Of a stretch of DNA of 64,000 bases, positions 1-10,624 are shown in pieces. Source of the DNA: Hymenoscyphus infarciens (Eukaryota > Ascomycota > Leotiomycetes > Helotiales > Helotiaceae); contig LLCB01000236.1 of the NCBI GenBank assembly GCA_001414345.1, positions 29,887 through 93,886 of the forward strand, given 5' to 3'. The notes beneath the pieces are model-generated. The model did not search any database. It had not been told where the DNA came from and saw only the letters and a program-made list of their open reading frames with translations. The translations under genes and the position numbers were made by a program. Every line of letters begins with the position of its first letter. Position 1 is the stretch's first letter.

Positions 1-510
1 CAGGCGGATGCTAACTATGACCAACATTTTCCCTAAAGTGCAAGGCCGTGCTAATATTCAGCTCCCTCAACCTCCCCCGGAAGGGTGCGAAGGTCTCGAT
101 TAATCCCGGGACTTTGGGATGATGTCCATATGTTGCCGCAATTCTTGCCGAAACAGGGTAGTGATAGACGAACTCCAAGTTAGGAGTTGACAAAAATAAA
201 GTCTTGAGGCTCTCGGTGCCAAAGAAGGACTTATGAATGCAAAGACCCGTAAAAAAACCAGCATTCGCTCCCATAAAATCCCAAAAAGCATAGCCAGCGA
301 AACTTGGGACAAGAGAAACTTCCAACTTCTCGAGTCGCAGGGCGAGTGAAACATGACTTGAGCCCAGCTTTCGAGAAAATGGCCGTTGCTGTCACAGAAT
401 CGCATGGCATGACTCCATATATCTTCTTTCGGGATGTCTGCTGCCATCGTTGATTTTATAGGCAAACCTCTGAAACTTCTCGAAATAAATCTCCCACCAT
501 CACGTCCCAT
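1..510 (-). CDS. Partial hypothetical protein, runs off the left edge
   Basis: Two overlapping minus-strand frames look coding. One begins with an ATG at 510 and reads plausibly to about 350 (MAADIPKEDIWSH...). The other is open from about 388 to the left edge and contains regularly spaced leucines (SLALRLEKLEVSLV, then SLKTLFLSTPNLEFVY). The second resembles the leucine-rich part of fungal F-box/LRR-like hypothetical proteins, but no domain can be named securely. A frame change between them is needed, and the only GT...AG pair close by would give an intron too short to believe. Either a less obvious intron exists or the gene is damaged. The C-terminus lies outside the window. Function unknown. 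Confidence 0.4.
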
Positions 511-1164
511 CTCCCTTCAAAGGTCCTTTCCTCCAAAAGTCATGGATGGGTAACCCCACCAACGACCCAGGTTCCCATCGAAAGCAAATTCTTGACTTGA
601 AAAAGCAGTAATCAGGTATACGCCGCCGTAAAGCCCACAACCAAATCTCCCCTCCTAATCTCTCTTGCCTTCTTCCCTCTCATGTTGAGCGCCCGCAATA
701 CCCCTTTCAAAAAGTTTCAACTCATCCCATGTCATAAGACTGTCAAACAAACCTATTTTCCGAGTCGGTAACGACTTGGTGGAAACGCTCAGGGATCATG
801 ATTATAACCCAAACGAGCCTTGAGTCATACTCTTCCTACAAAAGAAATAGCACGACGAGTTGTGACGGACTGTTGAGACTGCAAAGCTTTATAGGGAGCT
901 CACGGCAGGAGCAACGGAGAGGGGCTGAGGAAGGAAGGAACCATGGGAGAAACCTACCAGCACCCGACGAGCATCTAAAAGCATTGGAATCCCAAGTTTC
1001 CCAAAAGAGCTTCTCCCATTGCAATCAGGAATTTGTGGAAGAAAAATGGAAAAGTAATTGGTCTATTTCATGCTCTCTTTTGTACAATCTACTCGGCTTC
1101 TTTGGATAGCCAAGTCTCCCTTTATCCCACCCGTATGCACCGCTCTCCTTAAGGGGTTCATCAT
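511..1164. other. Intergenic, no supported gene
   Basis: GC-normal sequence between the partial left gene and the 3' end of QCR10. Open frames on both strands here are short, mutually overlapping and without recognisable motifs. I see no RNA gene or repeat. Confidence 0.5.
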
Positions 1165-2005
1165 CTAAAAAGGCTATGAAAAGTGTTAGCGGAGGAACAA
1201 CATTACCACGCCTCGATGTAAACAGCATTTCAATGTTGAGAGGTGTCCGCCCATTTTGAATCCGCAGTTTCGCGAAACTGTGGCACAAACACAGTTGCCG
1301 CATACGCATAATGGGCAAATTGCAGTCGCATAGAATTTAGGCCGAAGGAAAAATGGTTGTTTGCGTGAAAAGAAGAGCCAAAACGTACGTTGTCTGATGC
1401 AGGAACCTCCTTTCTGAATTGTCCACCAATGATTGGAATTTTCTGCTCCATTGTTAGAGTTGCTATTTTCCAAAGATAGAGAGCATCGTAACCTACCACC
1501 ATGATATCATTTCGTACTCTTGGAATGTCGGAAAAGAAGAACAGAGCGAAGAAACCAGCAACACCGCCGAAAGCGCCCAAGGTCGTGCCACTGAGTCAAA
1601 AGTCAGTATCACCATCTGCCAATATCCCATAAACAAATCCATCCATGATATACATCTGCCGGGCGGAGGCAAGGTATCCAAGACATCGCAATCGCAAGCG
1701 GGAATTCAGGTTGTTCGTAGGAATCAAACGTACAGTCTAACGGCACTCTTCAAAGTCCATCCAGCAATGTTTGGCTGAATCTTGTATCTGCCAATTGTCA
1801 GCACGCATCCCCGTATCCTTCTTTCCCCCCATTGTGCCACGTACTTGGGGCCATAAGGCGATTTGTATGTACTGTATGAGACAGGTCCCTTGGGTGGCAG
1901 AATGCCGGTTGATGGGTGTGCCTATTTGCGCGGGTCAGCTGGGAATGATATGGGCGAGGAGGGCAACCCGGGCAACCTGGGGGCGATGCTTACTTCTCCA
2001 GACAT
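1165..2005 (-). CDS. QCR10: Ubiquinol-cytochrome c reductase subunit 10 (complex III), six exons
   Basis: Small inner-membrane subunit of the mitochondrial bc1 complex. Proposed exons (minus): 1994-2005, 1845-1921, 1734-1787, 1500-1590, 1389-1442 (or 1445) and 1165-1173. Together they give an in-frame protein of 98-99 residues, the usual size. Donors are GTAAGC, GTACGT (three times) and a GTGGTA/GTAGGT choice; acceptors are preceded by CTGAC or CTAAC branch points. The family signature is clear: YKIQPNIAGWTLKSAVRL, then a glycine-rich hydrophobic span GAFGGVAGFFALFFF followed by SDIPRVRNDIM, then KIPIIG and a terminal EVPASDNPF. The first exon codes only four residues (MSGE). The last holds just Pro-Phe-stop (CCT TTT TAG). 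The exact end of the 54/57-nt fourth intron is uncertain by one codon. Family identity is firm; the exon map is inferred by eye. Confidence 0.87.
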
Positions 2006-2951
2006 TGTTGAGAATTGGGGTTTCAAGGAGTTGACTGGGTGCAATTGCGGTTGTCTTGGGATGAGGTCGCCGGCGATGCAATTTACGATTCGGAGCTAGC
2101 CGGGATCGGAAATGTCACGTGTGTATAACTCTGACCATTTCCAGGTTTCGCAAGTGCTATTGGCCATAGGGGAGTTTTTTATATCATCGCTCTTTTCTGA
2201 CTTCTTTTTCTCGTTATGAAGTTTTGGTGAAAACTACCTTGGATTATTGAGACCATCATGGTGAAATAATACCTTCAAAGTTTACAAGCTTCCCCCCATT
2301 TCTTGTTTTCCTCGGCTCCGGAGTGTCTTTGTGTCGAAAACAACGAAGCATCATCAGATGCTCGTTTATATGGGGAAGTGCTGAGTTGTCTTTTCATGTA
2401 TGACTGCTTTTCTCTTACGCTGCCAATATATAAGGCTACAAATTACCAGAGCTAGAGATATGACTGTCCCACTTGACTATCAACATGCTAGTGATTGCTT
2501 GGAGTAATCTGCAAAAAAGCAACTCATCATCCCACATATTCACACAAGAGCAGTGGGATGAGGCTCCTCATTGGTGAGTTAGTACCAACAACTTGGCTGA
2601 ATCATGTTTTCTTTTGAATAACCTCCTCCTTCTGCTGCAAAATGACTCGGCTTGCTATTCAGAATTCGAGCGAGAAATAGGCTCACATATAAATCATTGT
2701 TGTCTTTTCTTCTTCTCATGATCTTGTCATCTTCCACTCGGAATTACTCTACCTCACCCAATCCGCTTCGCGTCACGTGCCTTAGGGGTGAGTGTGTCTC
2801 CCTTTGTCCTGCTCCCCCCTTTTCCCCTTCCCGATCTCCGGGACAGCCTTCCAGGTTTCTTCCCAACTCTCCTCACTCTGCATGCGAGTCGGCCTATTGT
2901 AGCGCTGGCTGCTTAGGATTCTCTTGTTGGTGATTCGCTGCCTTAGACCCG
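2006..2951. other. Upstream region of QCR10, no gene seen
   Basis: GC-normal sequence upstream of the QCR10 start. It contains pyrimidine-rich stretches (about 2800-2870) but no convincing coding frame on either strand. Confidence 0.45.
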
Positions 2952-2957
2952 CCTCTC
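2952..2957 (+). repeat. Possible 6-bp target site duplication, left copy (CCTCTC)
   Basis: CCTCTC precedes the left inverted repeat and recurs at 5388-5393 immediately after the right inverted repeat. A TA dinucleotide at 2958-2959 and 5386-5387 is an alternative duplication. Confidence 0.55.
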
Positions 2958-5387
2958 TATGGTGGCTGTTAGCGACCCTCTCGGACATTTTGGAAAATCA
3001 ACTTTTTAGCATTTCAGCGTCTAAATATATTATAATTCAACGTCCTCTACTACCACCTTTTATACTTAATTATACTTTAAAGTTAAGAGAATTATATATT
3101 AAGGCTATTCAATTATACTAAAATTATATATACTCGATTATTATAGAAGTTATAATTATTAAAAATAAAAAATAAAATTTAAAGTTCTTACTTTTATTTC
3201 TTCTACTACTACTACTTTTTATATACTCGTAGATTTATAAATCTTAGTAATATAATATAGCTATTATATTATATATATTTACTTCTATAATAAGCTTAGC
3301 TTCTTTATTAGTAAAAAAGAGATTATTTAATTAAATAAGTAGATAGTACTTATATTTATAAAAAGTAAGAAGAATATTCTTAAAAGAGTTTATAAATAGT
3401 TTCTTATTAAAAGACTAAATTAGATATAAAGCGTTAATAGCTATAATAAATTATTCTTTTAAAGCTTTATAATAGTTAGCTATTTATAATTACTATTTAT
3501 ATTAGAAGAGTTTTAATTTTAAAACTAGTTAAATATATCTAAAACCTTATTTATATTCTCTAAACTCTTATATATATATATATATCTTATCTCTCTTTAT
3601 ATTAAAAAGAATAATCTATTCTTTATCTTAGTATTTAAGTCTATAAATTATATATATTATTCTTTTAAATATACTTCTATATATTACTTTACTAGTAGTA
3701 TATAATTAGTATAATTATAGGCTTCTAGATATATAGATTTATTACTATCTACTTATATAAAATACTAAGATATTTTATTAGCTTTTTTAAACTATTTCTA
3801 GATTTTAGTTATAAAGTACTCTTTTTAATTAATATTTAAATATAGCTTTTTAAAAGTAGTATATTAGCTTCTCTTATAGTATTAAAAGAAGTCTAAATTA
3901 AAAAATATTAAAAATCTAGATATATAATACTTTTAATAGAAACTCGTATAATAAGTAATAGTAGTATATCTTAATTAACTAATAAACCTCTTAGTAAATA
4001 GAATACTTTTAAGTATTATTTAAATAAAAGAGTTTTTTTAATAGCTTAAAATATAATTAGATTATCTTATAATATATTTAAATATATATTATCTATTATT
4101 AAAAAAAAAGTTTATTAAGACTTATAATATCTACTCTAATTAAAAGTAATATTAGTAATAGTAAGAAGTATTTTAAGAGAAGCTTAATAAGATATATAAT
4201 TATAAAAATAATACTACTAGAACTTATACTTATAAAGCTAATAATAAATTATAGTAGAATTTTTAAAAGAAAGTCTCTTTCTATAAAAATACTAAATATC
4301 TAATATATAATAAAATTAAAACTAATTAGCTTAATACTAGTAATAAAGACTTTAATCTTTTTAATAAAATATAATTAGAGTTTAACATACTATATACTTG
4401 TTTTTACTTATACTTTTATATATAATTTTATACTAAAAAGTATATTTACTAAATAAAGGAAGTAATTATACTTATAAAAGAGAAGAAACTAATTAATATT
4501 ATATATAAAGAAAGAGAGAGATAATAAGCTTAGATATTATAATAAATATAATAGTATAAATTATATACTACTAGTAAAGAGATATATAAGAGTATATAGA
4601 CTAGAATAATATATACTATTACTAAGCCTAATACTTAGAAAAAGAATAAATTAACTTCTTTTAAAAGAAGAGTAAAGTATATATATATAGAAGTTTAAAT
4701 AATATAAATAAAGAGTTAGATAATAATAATTTTTAGAAGCTTAACTATTATTATAGAGAGTATAAATAGAATATTATTATAAATATAGAGTTTAACTAGC
4801 TTTTATAAAATATTTAAAAGTAATATATTAAATTTAATAAAAAAGAAAAGAAGAAAATAAAAAGAGAGAATAATAGTAGAATATACTTTAAGCTTAGTCT
4901 TTTAGAATAAGTCAATTTTAAGTTTCTAGAGTTTTACTAGAAAAGAGAGAAAGGCTAGTTTTTAGCTACTAATAATACTATAGTTTATTAACTATATATA
5001 TTTTTAGTATAATTAAATAGCTTTAATATATAATTTAAAAGATAGTAGCGTAGTTATAGTAATATTTAGTATTAGAAGAGTATAAAAAGCCGATTTTCTA
5101 AAATGTCGAAGAGAGTTACTAATAGCTAGTATATAATAGTAGGTTCTAGAGTATATAGTATATAAGTGTAAGAATCTTAAATTCTATCTTTTTAACAACT
5201 ATAACTTCTATACTAATCGAGTATATATAATTTTAGTATAATTAAATAGCCTTAATAAGTAATTCTATTAACTTTAAAGTATAGTTAAGTATAAAAGGTG
5301 GTGGTGGAGTACGTTGAATTATAATATGTTTAGGCGTAAAAAGTCGATTTTCCAAAATGTCCGAGAGGGTCGCTAACAGCCACCATA
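2958..5387. mobile_element. RIP-mutated DNA transposon with long terminal inverted repeats
   Basis: The two ends are inverted copies of each other for roughly 230 bp. The left begins TATGGTGGCTGTTAGCGACC at 2958; the right is its reverse complement ending at 5387. The outer ~60 bp are almost unmutated, while the interior is extremely AT-rich, as expected for RIP. Flanks share CCTCTC (6 bp), or TA if the element is taken as 2960-5385. A mostly continuous plus-strand frame interrupted only by TAA/TAG can be followed across about 4100-4740, probably the relic of the encoded protein; I recognise no transposase motif in it. A second, degraded right-end copy lies inside at about 4985-5132. The superfamily cannot be decided: a TA duplication would suggest Tc1/mariner, a 6-bp one would not. 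Confidence 0.8.
4985..5132 (-). repeat. Extra degraded copy of the right terminal repeat inside the element
   Basis: Sequence ending at about 5132 (AAAAAGCCGATTTTCTAAAA at about 5084, then AATGTCGAAGAGAGTTACTA) matches the true right terminus (AAAAAGTCGATTTTCCAAAA then ATGTCCGAGAGGGTCGCTAA) with RIP-type changes. The 100 bp before it match the inner part of the same repeat. So the right end is present twice in tandem order, separated by about 55 bp. Confidence 0.65.
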
Positions 5388-5393
5388 CCTCTC

Positions 5394-6017
5394 CAGACGT
5401 TTCCTAATCGTGCCGCATTATCGGGGCATCTCCCTCGCTTGGCCTTCCTTCACTACCATCCCGAAATTTGCCTTGTAGCCGGCCGTCACAACAAACCACA
5501 CCACCTTTAAACCTTTACCACCGACTACGATCCGAGGTCAGACTCTTATATTTCGTCCCGTCCGCACATCAAACCACCACACCCCACGAAATACCCCGCT
5601 TCCTCCTCCTGCCTTCACCCTCCATCTCGACGCAACCATCCACAAGCAGCTGCCTGCAGGACTTCCATCACGACAAATACCGCTGACGACACTGGAATAA
5701 CAAATCCAGTTGACGATTCCGAACAAGTCCGGAGCCACCGACATAACAGCGAGATAGTCAGGAGGTAGCGGGAACACGGCTGAGAAAGGGAGGAAACTTT
5801 GATTCTAGACGGAACAAGGGGTTTGTGGCGTACACGGGGGAGTGAGTCGACGCAAGATACAAGAAGAGGCGGCACTGCCTCCTATACGCTTAACGCCTTC
5901 TCTGTTATCAGGCAAGCCGATCGTATCATATCTTGTACCTCGAGGACCTACCCGGCTTGAACCAAACGCTCTCCCTTTCATCACTTCCCCGATCCAACAA
6001 CCAGACGCCAAACCAAA
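5394..6017. other. Upstream region of the 6.0 kb gene
   Basis: GC-normal and cytosine-rich on the plus strand. Several short open frames on both strands, none with a motif or plausible composition. It probably holds the promoter and 5' leader of the gene at 6018. Confidence 0.45.
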
Positions 6018-6494
6018 ATGTCATCTCAAAGAAGCTTCCCCTTCTTAGGAGGCATCTTCGGAGCCTTCAAGACCCCCCGCGCAATCCAAACAAGTAAAGC
6101 CGCTTCCTCGGCAGCAACCTCCTCAGCGCCCTCCTCACAATCCCACCCCTCGTCCCCCTCACAACCCCGCTCCATAACTACAACCTCCAAAGGAACAACG
6201 AGCACCGCCCTCTCTGCACTTCACTCCCCGCGGACACACAGCACATCACCACTATCACGATCCCCGGGTCCTTCGACATCGACGGACTCGACATCTGCCA
6301 CGGCACCGAGGTACATGAAAACAAATCGGCGGGGAAGTGATAGTAGTAGTGAGGGATTCCGAGACGTACTGGGACAGGAGAAATGGTATGTGGGTGGAAA
6401 GACTGCTACTGGGGAGGAACGATATTTTAAATTGGGGGTAGTGAGACGGCAGAGAAGTGGTGATCGGTTGAGTATGGATCAACTCAGTCTGTGA
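6018..6494 (+). CDS. Small serine/threonine-rich protein, function unknown
   Basis: Single-exon frame of 158 residues; the ATG at 6018 has a good context (ACCAAAATGTC). Residues 1-25 contain a short hydrophobic/aromatic patch (FPFLGGIFGAF). Residues about 28-95 are low-complexity Ser/Thr/Pro/Ala and probably disordered. The C-terminal third is more structured in composition (GFRDVLGQEKWYVGGKTATG, then ERYFKLGVVRRQRSGDRLSM). That tail looks like the conserved part of a fungal hypothetical family, but I cannot name it. There is no signal peptide or membrane span. Codon use and GC are normal for the islands here, unlike the AT-rich blocks on both sides. Confidence 0.7.
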   Translation: MSSQRSFPFLGGIFGAFKTPRAIQTSKAASSAATSSAPSSQSHPSSPSQPRSITTTSKGTTSTALSALHSPRTHSTSPLSRSPGPSTSTDSTSATAPRYMKTNRRGSDSSSEGFRDVLGQEKWYVGGKTATGEERYFKLGVVRRQRSGDRLSMDQLSL

Positions 6495-6989
6495 GCATGG
6501 CATCTGTGAGAGCCTGTACGTTATGATTTGATGAACGAGGGACCGGGAATGACGAATGAGATCATATGAGGACCATGAACAAGGAACTACATCGTCTTGG
6601 GGACTGCATACATCGCTAGGTTGGGAATCTGGGCAGACCCAGTGTTGGGGCGCACGAAGAACATTTTTTGGGACTTTGGGATTTCTCTTGGAGTTTTGGG
6701 GGTTGGGATATGAGGGAATAGGAATAGGAATGGGCTTGGGGACGGGGAATTGCACATAAAGACATACATTCGATATATAGAAACCTCCCTCGAGTATGCT
6801 CGGATTCTCTTTTTACATTGTATTACCTACTTGGAGAGCATACAATAAAAACAGCTGTTTCTTGCGATACAATTCCGGACCTTGAAAAGTGGTTTAAGTT
6901 GATGTTTGAGAGTGAGGGCTGGGGGGTTTTGTTTCTTGTGGAGGGATATCACTGGTGTTATGACAACTCTTCCACTAGAGACGACGATA
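6495..6989. other. 3' flank of the 6.0 kb gene
   Basis: No supported gene. It includes a G-rich low-complexity stretch (about 6660-6745, GGGAATAGGAATAGGAATGG type) and then leads into the inverted-repeat element at 6990. Confidence 0.45.
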
Positions 6990-7565
6990 ACTACCTCTCC
7001 GCCCTTTGGATTTTTGGTATAAAATTCTTCTAAAGAGCCTTTAGATAGAGATATTATTATTCAACAGTAGCAGCATAATAAAAAGCAGAAGAGTATTATT
7101 CCTACTATATATTAAATAGGAAAAGGCTATAATTTTACTTGTAGATACTATTAGAATTTAAACTCTAAACTAGAGACCTACTAGTAGGCTTTAGTATCAA
7201 CTCGGAGCAGGTACTATTCTCTACTTAGACATAAGTAGCTAGGATTTTCGTATTACTTTACTTAATCTATATTCTATCTTGATATTAGAGTCTATTTCTT
7301 ATACTACTCTGGTTTTATAGAAGTCGCTTAAGAAGAAGTTAAGAAGAAAAAAGATTTCTATAAAAAGAAGTAGATTCTTTTGTTAATTCTTAGTTTCATA
7401 TATAGTATATATAGTTTAATTACATAATTTATTATTAATAAGATATGTAATAAGTAATATCTTATTACTAACTAAACTTATATCGTTTTACTCTTACTCG
7501 TAGTATCAAAAGGTAGTCGTAGAGTTATCATTTTAGCGCAAAAGCTCAAAGGCTGGTCGGGTAGT
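6990..7565. mobile_element. MITE-like inverted-repeat element, RIP-mutated inside
   Basis: The left end (ACTACCTCTCCGCCCTTTGG from 6990) and the reverse complement of the right end (ACTACCCGACCAGCCTTTGA ending at 7565) form imperfect terminal inverted repeats of about 40 bp. Both sides carry TA (6988-6989 and 7566-7567), compatible with a TA target duplication. The 500-bp interior is AT-rich with no coding frame. The size and missing transposase suggest a non-autonomous element; the superfamily is inferred only from the TA. Confidence 0.55.
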
Positions 7566-7567
7566 TA

Positions 7568-8243
7568 TAGACGCCTAGAAGCCATGTCTTTGAGCGGCAG
7601 CCAACCTCCGTTTTGTGATACCCTTTGGTTGGAAAAATCGGTACATCAGGGGTGCACTACTCAAAGCAGGTGAAGTCTTTAAGAAAAGAAGCATGTTTTT
7701 ATGGCACCAAATCGTAACCTTTCGTTGTTAAATTAATTGTGAGAGAGGGAGGACTGTTGGGTGTGGGAATGCTGTGCGTGGACGTCGAAGAAAAATAGAT
7801 CAACTGCTAGGTGTAGGTCGGTGAAACGGGAGAGATGAGATGGAAGGTGTCTTATGGAATGATGGGTTTCTTGCAGACTGGTTATAGGCCGTGGAAATGT
7901 GGATGAATACGTGTGGCTCGGGTGGTTGGAATTACCTTGCAATTGTGTCTCTGTAAGACTGTAAGAGTCCCTGATCAATATGTTTTCAAAGATGTTAGTC
8001 TACAGGGTCTGTGGGCACGAAATTAATCTAGTAGAGGATCGAAGGATAGATAGAAAGAAGTAATTTTTTGTTTTTGTTTTTGGGGGATTTTCGGGTAAGT
8101 CTCGTCATTTTATTTCATTATTCTGAGTTGCTTGTATGATATTGTACGAGGAACCGTTGGCAGGGACCCTTACGGCTTCAAAATGCTACTCTTACAGATC
8201 GAGTGATGGGAACTATCCTAAAAGGAATATCAAGAAGATACAA
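7568..8243. other. 3' flank of the Zn2Cys6 gene
   Basis: No supported gene. The one minus-strand frame at 7733-7978 has no motif and probably lies in untranslated or intergenic sequence downstream of the regulator gene. Confidence 0.45.
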
Positions 8244-9901
8244 TTAAGCAAAGCTATTTAATTCAATCACCTTATCGCCCCTCATCCCCCGCCCTCCTTT
8301 ATTTTCCTCGCCTCCTTCCCCAGCACGGAATCCCCCCTCCCCAAAAGAGGCAGCCATCTCGTTAGGCCACTTGACGAAATCTCGTAGATCTGGTGGAAGC
8401 TCCCTATTGGCTGAGAATATCCAGTCTAAATGATATCTTGAGGCTATCGGACGACTTCTACCACCGAATTCGCGACTTATTACTGGTTCCATGATTAATT
8501 CTATGGCGAGGAAGTGGACGAGGAGGATACGGGCGAAGTGGTTTGTGGGAGAGAGGAAGTTGTTGAATGTTGAGACATCCATTTTGAGGATGCCTTGGTA
8601 GACTAGGAGGAATTTGAAATATGCTGGGTGAGGGGTTTGGTAAGTAAAATGGATTTGTGGCTGGGGGAGAGGGGCGGGATGAGAAAGGGGCGGAAGAGAG
8701 AGGAGGGAGAAATGGCTGCTTACATTGTAAAGACGATATGGTTAGCGAGTCCAGAGTTACTTCTAAAGAATCGTAGAAAATCGTGTGCCAGATATCGAAA
8801 AGATCTCGTGGCAAAGACTCCAGTGACCTTCTCGCACTCTCCACCAATCCCCGCTCAATGACGGGGAGATCCACGAGTCTCTCTTGCATGACGGCAAAAT
8901 GATATTTATGTGGGAGAAAAAAAGCCATGGGGAGATTGTCAGCTCTCAGTTGCATAGTAAGTAAAGCACATCCTCGGATCGTCCGGAAGAAATCTTGCAT
9001 TCCATCAGGCATGTAGCTTGACTGAAATGCAAGAAGGTAACATGAAGCTAGCAATGCGTCACCATCGACCCCGGTTCGGTTAGGACGATTTAAAGCTTTG
9101 CTGGAACCTACGATGGCGAGGAGGCGATGTTGCAGTGCTGTTGTGCCTAGTGCTACCCCTGTGACGAGCTGGAGATGGGTTGCTGCCATTCCGAGAATTG
9201 CATGCATCACGTACTCGTTCTATTTGAGGGCATTAGCGGAGATTCAAGTAAGGCGTGACAACCGCTGATGACAACGTACGTGATGAGCGATTAATGGCAC
9301 TTGGGTTGTCCAAGCAGAATCGTTACCAACCGGCAGATGCGGATATGCTTCTTGCAGAAAGTGATGGAATAACCTCATGTCGGTCAATGAGAATACCACT
9401 GGTGTAGCTTGGAGATTGATGGATGTAACGGGATTTGGTGTGTATGCTGAGGACTGATGTAAAGCAGAAAGAGTCTTGGGTTGCGGGTATACGCAAGTCA
9501 ATTTGACTTTGATACAATTTGCACACGATGGTTGCGTTTCTTGACACTTGAAGGTAAATGATCAGCCACAGTCGAAAGACAGAACTTGGAGGGTTTACCT
9601 TGATCTTCCTTTGCTTGCAGCTGAAGCAGCCACGTCTTGATTTCTTATGTCCCTTCCTGGGTCCTCTCGACGTCTTCGTGTTTGTGTCCAGCCGGTCGGT
9701 ATTTCCGGAGCTTTGGGCAGACAGATTCATGGAGGGAACATAGCGAGGTGAACCACGTGATTCATATATCGCTTGCTGAAATACTTTCTCATTTTTGAGA
9801 GGGGTATTGGGACTATTGAAGAGCGAGTCTTGTTCTGAACTCAAAAAACCGAATCCCTCGGTAGGGGAAAAGAGCCAGTCGTCTTGGAAGTTGTTGGTCA
9901 T
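8244..9901 (-). CDS. Zn2Cys6 (Gal4-type) transcription factor
   Basis: Nuclear DNA-binding regulator. Exons (minus): 9599-9901, 9280-9546, 8724-9219, 8244-8623, with introns of 52, 60 and 100 nt and phases that fit; 481 residues from the ATG at 9901. The frame also opens at an ATG at 10042 (528 residues), so the start is not settled. I prefer 9901 because the residues before it look like translated leader. The zinc cluster spans the first intron: GCFSCKQRKIK then CQETQPSCANCIKVKLTC, spacing C-x2-C-x6-C-x6-C-x2-C-x6-C, preceded by a basic stretch (RKGHKKSRR). The middle part (LFHHFLQEAYPHL; YVMHAILGMAATHLQLVTG) resembles the fungal-specific regulatory region of Upc2/sterol-uptake-type factors. 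That likeness is family-level only; targets are unknown. It is divergent from ALG10 with about 0.7 kb between the starts. Confidence 0.88.
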
Positions 9902-10624
9902 AGCGGAGGGATTAAACGCCGGAGCACAGAGAAGAACAAGCGCGACACTTTTTTGAATTGCACAAAATTCATCCTGGAGGGTTTTAAACTTGATATGATG
10001 ACAAGAATTCATTTTCCAAAGCTGGGCGGCTGAAGAGCCCATGATTGCAAGGACGTTGGAGGATTCGGTGTCTCCCGAATATCATTACCAACAGGCACGA
10101 TTCCAGGCCACAGGGAAATATGGCCCCCGAGTGACAGGAAAATTACTCATCTGATGCGTAAAAGGTAATTACATGAAATGATAAGGTTTGAAGCATACTT
10201 TTGAGTTAATGCAAATTGCGTTGAATATTTCTTTAAGTCTCTTTGAAAAACTCTTGCTAATAGCTTTAATGTTCTGAGCTGATATCAGAGTGAGATGTCG
10301 TTGAAAAGGGGAGAGGAGAGACCAGCAAGTGAACAGAGCTCCAGTCGTGGGTCTTATTTTCATTGGCCCAATAAATCCGGAGAACTCTCCAGCTTACATA
10401 AGATCCCAGACGACTAGGTGGGTGCCGAACTCGACTCGCCTTTCCTCTTTTCACCTCAAACCAGAGAAACAATACGATTGGGCTGAACCAAGGCAGCTGC
10501 GCGCTCCGAAACTCCACGTCCAGCTCTCACAGTCCTTACATTTAATTCTTGTTAACTTTTCTCGTGTTTCCCTCATTCATGGTGGAAATTCTCTCTTTGA
10601 GCTCCGACAACCTGTCCTCTCACC
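9902..10624. promoter_or_regulatory. Shared divergent promoter region, Zn2Cys6 gene / ALG10
   Basis: The two genes are transcribed away from each other from this ~0.7 kb interval (about 0.58 kb if the regulator starts at 10042). No individual binding site is assigned. Inferred from gene orientation. Confidence 0.5.

Noticed and set aside
798..1109. Plus-strand frame of about 100 codons
   Set aside because: No motif, overlaps other frames, and lies just beyond the 3' end of the opposite-strand QCR10 gene.
2652..2933. Plus-strand frame with a hydrophobic start and several Cys, like a small secreted protein
   Set aside because: It starts from a non-ATG codon, the hydrophobic stretch is not followed by a coherent mature domain, and the region is pyrimidine-rich noncoding-type sequence.
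8628..8861. Plus-strand frame
   Set aside because: Mirror of the Zn2Cys6 gene; spans its third intron and exon on the opposite strand.
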